Part shown: piece by piece, positions 1 to 10,100 of the stretch
Position numbering within the stretch: the first letter of the stretch is position 1
How the letters are laid out: each line of letters opens with the position of its first letter
Source: Cheilinus undulatus
Taxonomy: Eukaryota; Chordata; Actinopteri; Labriformes; Labridae
DNA length: 64,000 nt
Assembly: GCF_018320785.1 (NCBI RefSeq)
Contig: NW_024571677.1
Span: 62,001 to 126,000, forward strand
Direction of reading: 5' to 3'
The notes under the pieces: generated by a model
Seen by the model: only the letters and a program-made list of their open reading frames with translations
What the model was told of the DNA's origin: nothing
The model's database searches: none
Program-made: the position numbers and the translations under genes

Positions 1-3000
1 TCACCTCCAGAGTGGATCCATGTGGTCTCTGACCTCCAGAGTGTATCCATGTGGTCTCTGACCTCCAGAGTGGATCCATGTGGTCTCTGACCTCCAGGGT
101 GGATCCATGTGATCTCTGACCTGCAGAGTGGATCAATGTGGTCTCTGACCTCCAGGGTGGATCCATGTGGTGCCTGACCTCCAGAGTGTATCCATGTGGT
201 CTCTGACCTGCAGAGTGGATCCATGTGGTCTCTGACCTGCAGAGTGGATCCATGTGGTCTCTGACCTGCAGAGTGGGTCCATGTGGTCTCTGACCTGCAG
301 AGTGTATCCATGTGGTCTCTGACCTGCAGAGTGGATCCATGTGGTCTCTGACCTGCAGAGTGGATCCATGTGGTCTCTGACCTGCAGAGTTGATCCATGT
401 GGTCTCTGACCTGCAGAGTGTATCCATGTGGTCTCTGACCTGCAGAGTTGATCCATGTGGTCTCTGACTTGCAGAGACCACAGAGTGTATCCATGTGGTC
501 TCTGACCTGCAGAGTGGATCCATGTGGTCTCTGACCTGCAGAGTGGATCCATGTGGTCTCTGACCTTCAGAGTGGATCCATGTGGTCTCTGACCTTCAGA
601 GTGGATCCATGTGGTCTCTGACCTGCAGAGACCACAGAGTGTATCCATGTGGTCTCTGACCTCCAAAGTGGATCCATGTGGTCTCTGACCTGCAGAGTGG
701 ATCCATGTGGTCTCTGACCTGCAGAGTGGATCCATGTGGTCTCTGACCTGCAGAGTGGATCCATGTGGTCTCTGACCTTCAGAGTGGATCCATGTGGTGT
801 CTGACCTCCAGAGTGGATCCATGTGGTGTCTGACCTCCAGAGTGGATCTATGTGGTCTCTGACCTCCAAAGTGGATCCATGTGGTCTCTGACCTGCAGAG
901 TGGATCCATGTGGTCTCTGACCTCCAGGGTGGATCCATGTGGTGCCTGACCTTCAGAGTGTATCCATGTGGTCTCTGACCTCCAGAGTGGATCCATGTGG
1001 TCTCTGACCTGCAGAGTGGATCCATGTGGTCTCTGACCTGCAGAGTGGATCCATGTGGTCTCTGACCTTCAGAGTGGATCCATGTGGTCTCTGACCTGCA
1101 GAGTGGATCCATGTGGTCTCTGACCTTCAGAGTGGATCCATGTGGTCTCTGACCTGCAGAGTTGATCCATGTGGTCTCTGACCTGCAGAGACCACAGAGT
1201 GTATCCATGTGGTCTCTGACCTGCAGAGTGTATCCATGTGGTCTCTGACCTGCAGAGTGTATCCATGTGGTCTCTGACCTGCAGAGTGTATCCATGTGGT
1301 CTCTGACCTGCAGAGTGTATCCATGTGGTCTCTGACCTCCAGAGTGGATCCATGTGGTGTCTCACCTCCAGAGTGTATCCATGTGGTCTCTGACCTGCAG
1401 AGTGGATCCATGTGGTCTCTGACCTGCAGAGTGGATCCATGTGGTCTCTGACCTGCAGAGTGGATCCATGTGGTCTCTGACCTGCAGAGTGGATCCATGT
1501 GGTCTCTGACCTGCAGAGTTGATCCATGTGGTCTCTGACCTGCAGAGACCACAGAGTGTATCCATGTGGTCTCTGACCTGCAGAGTGTATCCATGTGGTC
1601 TCTGACCTGCAGAGTTGATCCATGTGGTCTCTGACCTGCAGAGACCACAGAGTGTATCCATGTGGTCTCTGACCTGCAGAGTGGATCCATGTGGTCTCTG
1701 ACCTGCAGAGTGGATCCATGTGGTCTCTGACCTGCAGAGTGGATCTATGTGGTCTCTGACCTCCAGAGTGGATCCATGTGGTGTCTCACCTCCAGAGTGG
1801 ATCTATGTGGTCTCTGACCTCCAAAGTGGATCCATGTGGTCTCTGACCTGCAGAGACCACAGAGTGTATCCATGTGGTCTCTGACCTGCAGAGTGGATCC
1901 ATGTGGTCTCTGACCTGCAGAGTGTATCCATGTGGTCTCTGACCTGCAGAGTGTATCCATGTGGTCTCTGACCTGCAGAGTGGATCCATGTGGTCTCTGA
2001 CCTCCAGGGTGGATCCATGTGGTGCCTGACCTCCAGAGTGGATCCATGTGGTGTCTCACCTCCAGAGTGTATCCATGTGGTCTCTGACCTGCAGAGTGGA
2101 TCCATGTGGTCTCTGACCTCCAGAGTTGATCCATGTGGTCTCTGACCTGCAGAGTGTATCCATGTGGTCTCTGACCTCCAGGGTGGATCCATGTGGTGCC
2201 TGACCTTCAGAGTGGATCCATGTGGTCTCTGACCTGCAGAGTGGATCCATGTGGTCTCTGACCTGCAGAGTGTATCCATGTGGGCAGAGTGATCCATGTG
2301 GTCTCTGACCTGCAGAGTGTATCCATGTGGTCTCTGACCTGCAGAGTTGATCCATGTGGTCTCTGACCTGCAGAGACCACAGAGTGTATCCATGTGGTCT
2401 CTGACCTGCAGAGTGTATCCATGTGGTCTCTGACCTGCAGAGTTGATCCATGTGGTCTCTGACCTGCAGAGACCACAGAGTGTATCCATGTGGTCTCTGA
2501 CCTGCAGAGTGGATCCATGTGGTCTCTGACCTGCAGAGTGGATCCATGTGGTCTCTGACCTGCAGAGTGGATCTATGTGGTCTCTGACCTCCAGAGTGGA
2601 TCCATGTGGTGTCTCACCTCCAGAGTGGATCTATGTGGTCTCTGACCTCCAAAGTGGATCCATGTGGTCTCTGACCTGCAGAGACCACAGAGTGTATCCA
2701 TGTGGTCTCTGACCTGCAGAGTGGATCCATGTGGTCTCTGACCTGCAGAGTGTATCCATGTGGTCTCTGACCTGCAGAGTGTATCCATGTGGTCTCTGAC
2801 CTGCAGAGTGGATCCATGTGGTCTCTGACCTCCAGGGTGGATCCATGTGGTGCCTGACCTCCAGAGTGGATCCATGTGGTGTCTCACCTCCAGAGTGTAT
2901 CCATGTGGTCTCTGACCTGCAGAGTGGATCCATGTGGTCTCTGACCTCCAGAGTTGATCCATGTGGTCTCTGACCTGCAGAGTGTATCCATGTGGTCTCT

Positions 3001-3550
3001 GACCTCCAGGGTGGATCCATGTGGTGCCTGACCTTCAGAGTGGATCCATGTGGTCTCTGACCTGCAGAGTGGATCCATGTGGTCTCTGACCTGCAGAGTG
3101 TATCCATGTGGTCTCTGACCTCCAGGGTGGATCCATGTGGTGCCTGACCTTCAGAGTGGATCCATGTGGTCTCTGACCTGCAGAGTGGATCCATGTGGTC
3201 TCTGACCTGCAGAGTTGATCCATGTGGTCTCTGACCTGCAGAGACCACAGAGTGTATCCATGTGGTCTCTGACCTGCAGAGTGTATCCATGTGGTCTCTG
3301 ACCTGCAGAGTGTATCCATGTGGTCTCTGACCTGCAGGGTGGATCCATGTGGTCTCTGACCTTCAGAGTGGATCCATGTGGTGCCTGACCTCCAGAGTGG
3401 ATCCATGTGGTGTCTCACCTCCAGAGTGGATCCATGTGGTCTCTGACCTTCAGAGTGGATCCATGTGGTCTCTGACCTTCAGAGTGGATCCATGTGGTCT
3501 CTGACCTTCAGAGTGGATCCATGTGGTCTCTGACCTTCAGAGTGGATCTA
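1..3550. repeat. 29-bp minisatellite (5' cenpu side)
   Basis: About 120 tandem copies of a 29-bp unit run from the left edge to 3550. Each unit carries the palindrome TGGATCCA (or the variant GTATCCA), then TGTGGTCTCTGACC and TGCAGAGT. Copies differ by point changes (TGCAG/TCCAG/TTCAG, GGATCC/GTATCC/TGATCC). A longer 38-bp variant with nine extra bases (ACCACAGAG) recurs. A block near 1745-2150 is repeated 828 bp later. Six-frame open frames here are artefacts of the repeat. The array lies upstream of the first cenpu exon seen, so it is probably in a cenpu intron (inference), and its left end is outside the window. Confidence 0.97.
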
Positions 3551-3932
3551 TCAGTTCTTGGTCTATTACATCAGAGTTTCAGTTCAACAGCAGCTTTCCT
3601 CTGGCTCACTTCAGCTGTATGAGTCTGGAAATTAAACTGGCTTAAATGTGATTTCTCATGTTTACTGAATAAATCTGCTGTAATAACAACATCCTGCAGT
3701 GAAACCAAAGCTCTGTCAGGTCGGAGGTTATCAGAAAACTATTAAAATGTTGCATGGAGGTCATACATCAATCACTGCTGATGTGTTTTAGGTGGTGAGG
3801 GGATTTTAACGCTCATAGCTCTCGGTGTCAATCCGATTAGTGTCTCCAGGTGAAATGTTGGATGTTTTATGGACTGTTGCTGTTCTTTATGAAGCTGTGA
3901 TTTAACAGAGACACATAAATCCTGTTGTGTAG
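3551..3932 (+). other. unique sequence, probable cenpu intron
   Basis: Non-repetitive, AT-rich sequence between the 29-bp array and the first recognised cenpu exon. It ends in a weak pyrimidine tract and an AG acceptor (3931-3932). No coding exon for the conserved CENP-U N-terminus was found here, so the gene's start should lie left of the window. Confidence 0.6.
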
Positions 3933-4134
3933 GAAGCCCTCTGCACAGCACCGCTGTTGAAGAGGAATTAGGAGTCACAGAGGAGCAGAAGGAGACAGCT
4001 GGGAGAAAAGATGTCCTAAAGACGTCCAAAACTCTGGACAAAGGAAAGAGGAAGGAGACGGAGAGAGACGGGGAGGAAGAAGAGATGACAAAGAAGAAGA
4101 GGAGGAGAAGCAGTGGAAGGAAAGTCACAGCGAG
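3933..4134 (+). CDS. cenpu: cenpu exon with Plk1-docking motif and NLS
   Basis: 202 nt, entered with 2 nt of a split codon and left with AG before gtaaga. It encodes SPLHSTAVEEELG, then a Lys/Glu-rich stretch ending in KKKRRRSSGRK. PLHST is coded at 3938-3952. The acceptor is the AG at 3931-3932. Confidence 0.85.
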
Positions 4135-7100
4135 GTAAGACCACAGATGCTGTTTCCTCCGTTTACTCTTCCACTAAGAATGTCAGATGACAGTGGCCTG
4201 TAGAGGAAAACTACGCTGTATCTTTATTCTAGTCCTTAGAGAGGACTCACTCCACAGATAATAATCAATGAATGTGGGTACTCATTGATGGTGTTACGTT
4301 ATTCTAAGATTGATCTAGTGTTGTTGTTACGTTGTTACTACAGTGTTATTCAGTCATCAGGTCCAGAGTCAAAGGCTCTAATATATTTCTCTGCAGGTGT
4401 AAAGAATCTAGAATGTTTCACTTTGTGGGTTCAGAAACTAAATGAACTTTTCCACAATATTCAAATTTCACATGCACCTGTAGTTTCTGCAGCCCTTATA
4501 AGGTCAGTGTGGGTGAAGTCTAAGGACGCGGTGATACAGGAGTACCATTACAGCAAGTCTGTCCTGGTCTTTATGTGTTTGTGCAATGATGTATTAAATG
4601 GTTCCTCTCATCTTCACACATTCACTCTCTCTCTGTACCAGAAGGAAAATTAACAACCAGCAGGTGAAACAGAGCCAGAAGACAGAGCGTCAGCCAGGAC
4701 AAGAGAAGTCCAGAGCCCCTGAGCCACAGGTAACAAGAATATTAGTGTAGTAAGAATGAAGATTATCCAACCAGAGTGAGTCTCAGTGAGGATGTCTGAA
4801 GGCAGGTCTCTGTAAATACTGGTTTATAGCTGTTTATATGGCTATGATTCAGTCTAAGTCCTGCCTCAGGATCCAACTTCAACTCTTCAGGGAGAATCTG
4901 TACAATGTAAAGAGGACAGAACAAGAACAAGAGGACAGAACGAACACAAGAGGACAGAACAAGAACAAGAGGACAGAACAAGAACAAGAGGACAGAACAA
5001 ACACAAGAGGACAGAACAAGAACAAGAGGACAGAACAAGAACAAGAGGACAGAACAAGAACAAGAGGACAGAACAAACACAAGAGGACAGAACAAACACA
5101 AGAGGACAGAACAAACACAAGAGGACAGAACAAACACAAGAGGACAGAACAAGAACAAGAGGACAGAACAAACACAAGAGGACAGAACAAACACAAGAGG
5201 ACAGAACAAACACAAGAGGACAGAACAAACACAAGAGGACAGAACAAACACAAGAGGACAGAACAAACACAAGAGGACAGAACAAGAACAAGAGGACAGA
5301 ACAAGAACAAGAGGACAGAACAAACACAAGAGGACAGAACAAACACAAGAGGACAGAACAAGAACAAGAGGACAGAACAAACACAAGAGGACAGAACAAA
5401 CACAAGAGGACAGAACAAACACAAGAGGACAGAACAAGAACAAGAGGACAGAACAAACACAAGAGGACAGAACAAACACAAGAGGACAGAACAAACACAA
5501 GAGGACAGAACAAACACAAGAGGACAGAACAAACACAAGAGAACAGAACAAGAACAAGAGGACAGAACAAGAACAAGAGGACAGAACAAGAACAAGAGGA
5601 CAGAACAGGCATGCTTTAAGAGTTTCAGACTTTTCAGGCCTGAGTCTGTGACCCACTGAGTTCAGCTCCAGGACTTCTGAGTCCTGACCCATCTGTTTAG
5701 AGCCACTGATTCAACCTCATTACTGAATGCTCCTTTATTTTGTTTAAGGAGGACTCTGACGTGGATCCCGTCTTAGGACCACAGAGGCCTGTCCTGTCAT
5801 CTGATGAGGAGGTGGCTGATGAAGGCACCAGCTGGGTATGAAGTCTCTCCAAGAGTCTAGAGCCCACATCATAGAGGCTCACGCTGTAACCTTCTCGTCT
5901 CTTTTCTCCGTCATTTATCCAGGAACCAAGTCCTAAGAAGACCAGGGGCTCTGGTTTAGGAGGAACCAGGAAGTCTTCATCTAGGAGAGTGTCTGCATCA
6001 GGTAAGAGCAGAAACAGGCTCATGATCCCTGGAGACCAGCCTTTAAACCTGAGAATCTTGTGGGACCGACCCAAACCCTCCAAAAACCCTAACATGAGAG
6101 TCCAGCCTATAAGAAATATCTTTAGAAGTGTCTTTGTGCTCCCTGGCTGTAATCCTGCGCCAGTACCAGAGTTTGTGGAGTCCCTGAGACCGTTAATAAT
6201 CCACCAGCCTCTATGATCAGAAAGCTGAGGAGTCTCCTCCTGGTCCTTTCTAACATTCATCAGCCTAAATGCACGTGTAGGAATCCACAGAGTCTTTCAG
6301 AGCAGCTGTGATGTTCCCCTCAGCACGGGTAGTCTTAGAACCAGGAAGTGTGTGGTCAATGTTTGGCTGAGTCATCATTTAATCCAACACCAGTTAAACT
6401 GTCACACCAGTTCTGTGAGGAAAAAGGCGACCCTAAATTAAATCTTCAGGCTGTTTTTTCAGTCCTGGGAATTTTTAACATATAAAATTCATAAAGAGCA
6501 CAACCCCAGTTCCAAAAAAGGTGGGACGTGGTGTAAACTGTAAATAAAAACAGAAGTCAGTAATTATCAAACCAATATTTTATTCACAACAGAGCATGAA
6601 CAATGAATCAGAGGTAGGAACTCAGACATTTTACCATTTCATAAAAAATATGAGCTCGTTTTGAATTTAAAGGCAGCAACAAATCTCAAACAGGTGTAGA
6701 TATCAAGAGTAAAACTAACAAATGTAGACAAGACGAGAACTGTGGGCTCTGAGAGAGTCTGCTGCTCCACATGACCCTCCTGAAACAGTCCAGAAAGGAC
6801 AGATAGAAGAGCTGGTCTCAGAGTCCAGGACCTTCATCCTGTAGCCAGAGCGGGGGATGAGAGGTGGAGATCATTGTCAGAGTGGATCAGGAGTCACGAT
6901 TAGAGGGAGGACGTCCGAGGAACTTTGTTAAGATCAGGATCTGATGATTAATCAGAATTAGACAGGAAGTGGAGCGATGTGGGCTCGTCTTATCCCCCTC
7001 CCTCCCTCCCAGCCCCGTCCCAGACAGTCTGAAGACATCTTCTTAAATTCCAGGCTAGACGATCCCTCAGCTGAAGCTCTGGGCTTTAGTTACTCTTTAG

Positions 7101-10100
7101 TTATTTCTAGAACAAGTCAGAGTTTGAATTCTGTCACAGGATAAAGTCATCTTTCCATGATATTTAGACTTTTAGAGAAGCACCTGTCCTCTGAGGACTA
7201 AAACCGTGACTTTCCCTGAAGGACGCTCCTCTGGTGAATCAGACGAGGCTGACACGGACAAACGGAGGAGGAAGAACCGAGGAGGTCAGAGAGGAACGGA
7301 GCTGGAGGTTGTGTTGGACGCCTTCAGTGATTTCTGTGAGCAGTACAGGTAAAATAACCCGTCTCCAGGTGTTCCTCCATGTCTGGACCTTATCTAAGCC
7401 TGCCCTCAGTCCACTTTTAGTTTTTTAACAGTGATCTTTCTCAGAGGGTTCCTTGTGTTTATTTTTCAGAGAGTCTGTGGAGTCTAAAGCTGTCAAACAG
7501 TCCATCGATTCATTCTCCACCAATGTTAAACATCAGCTCATGGAAAAGGTCAGAGTTCACCTCCTTCATTCTGATACAGAGATAAAACCTGACCTTTAGA
7601 CTAGACTAGACTCTACAGATCTGTCAGGCCCCTCAACAGGCCTGAGGTCAGACTCAGCAGACTATAACGGTTTGGCTCTCTAGTGCTACACCGGAGTTAG
7701 TGTCACATATTAGTATGTAGACAGGAGCCCTGTGGTCAAAGTAAACATGAGTGTAACATCAGACTACTGCCGTGTTCTCTGCTCTATTTCAGATCTCTGC
7801 TCAGAAAGAGCTCCGAGGACTGAAGAGAGGAAACGTCCAGGTAACTGTCCCGGCCCATCCTGATGAATTTTACTGACCTTCTAAAGCTGACAGCTCGTCC
7901 AGACTCACGTCTGCCATCAGGGAGAGGTTCTCAAATGGTGGCTCAGGTCCCAAAAGTGGGTCACAAAGCCATTTTCAGTGGTGCCTCAAAAATGTGGCAA
8001 ACAGTTAATAGCATGCTTTTATTTTGAAGGATCTTTGTTCTGTCACGCTTGCTCCATCCGTCCAAACCGCCCCACTTTCAGCAAAACATTTAGTCATGAC
8101 TTAAAGATAAGATTTTAGAGTTATGATGAGAGTTTGTGGGAGGTCCAGACCTGTGAAGAACCAGAGACTGAAAACAGTCAGATTGAGGATCTGGTTTGGC
8201 TCAGTTGGTTTACAGAGGATGAAGTCCTGATCCCAGTCCTTACTCTCTCTCCCCTTACCTGATCAGTTAAAAGCAGAAAGTCCCCAGAATGATGAGTGAT
8301 GATTATTATTAAACCATATTGCATTTAAAGCTCATAATAATGATAATAATAATAATAATAAACCATACTGTCTGCATTTAAATCTCTCCTTCTCTGCTAT
8401 CAGGTTGGTTCTATGATCCGTAAAAAGATGCAGAGACTGTTGGACGCCAAACATGAGATGATGAGGTGAGTCTTCATGGTCTGTTAGTTATTTTAACTCC
8501 TCAGTCTTCTTTGACTGTTTTTGGTTAGTGTGAGTTAATTCTATTTTCATTTTGACTAAGATCATTCCTTGACCTTCATATTTAACAGTCATCAGAGTTT
8601 AGAATTTTTATCAAGGTTTTATTGATCAGAATTTTATAGTTTTACTGTGGTGGCATCACGGTATGTTGGTTGGAATAAAATATTCAAGGACTTTTTTAAA
8701 TGTAATAAAAAAGAACATGAAAGTCCTCTCTGTGTTTTCACTGACCCATGCAAGCCCGGGACAATAACAGTAGAACTGACCTGCCAGGCACGCTGTTTAT
8801 TGTTTGTTTATCTGAAATAAATAATGTGTGATAAACTGGAATATAAATATAAAATTTTTGAATTCACAATGGCATAAATAGAGAAATTAAACCCTAAAAA
8901 TATAGCTTAAAAGGTGACATATGTAGTGTGATGTCAAGGTAGTAACAACTCTGTAGCATCCACTCTGACCCTCTGTAACATCCACTCTGACCCTCTGTAA
9001 CATCAACTCTGACCCTCTGTAACATCCACTCTGACCCTCTGTAACATCAACTCTGACCCTCTGTAACATCCACTCTGACCCTCTGTAACATCCACTCTGA
9101 CCCTGCTGTAACATCTACACTGACCCTCTGTAACATCCACTTGGACCCTCTGTAACATCCACTCTGACCCTCTGTAACATCCACTCTGACCCTCTGTAAC
9201 ATCCACTTTGACCCTCTGTAACATCCACTCTGACCCTCTGTAACATCCACTCTGACACTGCTGTAACATCCACTCTGATCCTTTGTAACATCCACTCTGA
9301 CCCTCTGTAACATCCACTCTGACCCTCTGTAACATCCACTCTGACCCTGCTGTAACATCCACTCTGACCCTCTGTAACATCCACTCTGACCTTCTTTTAA
9401 CATCCACACTGATCCTCTGTAACATCCACTCTGAACTTCTTTTAACATCCACTCTGACACTGCTGTAACATCCACTCTGATCCTCTCTAACATCCACTCT
9501 GACCTTCTTTTAACATCCACACTGATCCTCTGTAACATCCACTCTGACCCTCTGTAACATCCACTCTGACCCTCTGTAACATCCACTCTGACCCTCTGTA
9601 ACATCCACTCTGACCCTGCTGTAACATCCACTTTGACCCTCTGTAACATCCACTTGGACCCTCTGTAACATCCACTCTGACCCTATGTAACATCCACTCT
9701 GACCCTATGTAACATCCATTCTGACCTTCTTTTAACATCGGCTCTGACCCTGCTGTAACATCCACTTTGACCCTCTGTAACATCCACTCTGACCCTGTTG
9801 TAACATCCACTTTGACCCTCTGTAACATCCACTCTGACCTTCTTTTAACATCCACTCTGACACTGCTGTAACATCCACTCTGATACTGCTGTAACATCCA
9901 CTCTGATCCTCTGTAACATCCACTCTGATCCTCTGTAACATCCACTCTGATCCTCTGTAACATCCACTCTGACTCTGCTGTAACATCCAATTTGACCCTC
10001 TGTAACATCCAATTTGACCCTCTGTAACATCCACTCTGATCCTCTGTAACATCCACTCTGACTCTGCTGTAACATCCAATTTGACCCTCTGTAACATCCA

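Noticed and set aside
133..3418. Many antisense frames with DHMDPLCRSETTWIHS-type repeats
   Set aside because: Artefact of the 29-bp array; the same peptide text appears in several frames as the register shifts.
4285..4653. 122-codon + strand frame in cenpu
   Set aside because: It lies in the intron between two in-phase exons, runs through the polypyrimidine tract into the next exon in the wrong frame, and has no known domain.
4838..5659. 273-codon + strand frame rich in RTEQEQEDRTNTRGQNK, near cenpu exons
   Set aside because: The tract has no T so it cannot contain stops. Read-through from the upstream exon meets stops at once, and the cenpu exons on both sides already join in phase without it.
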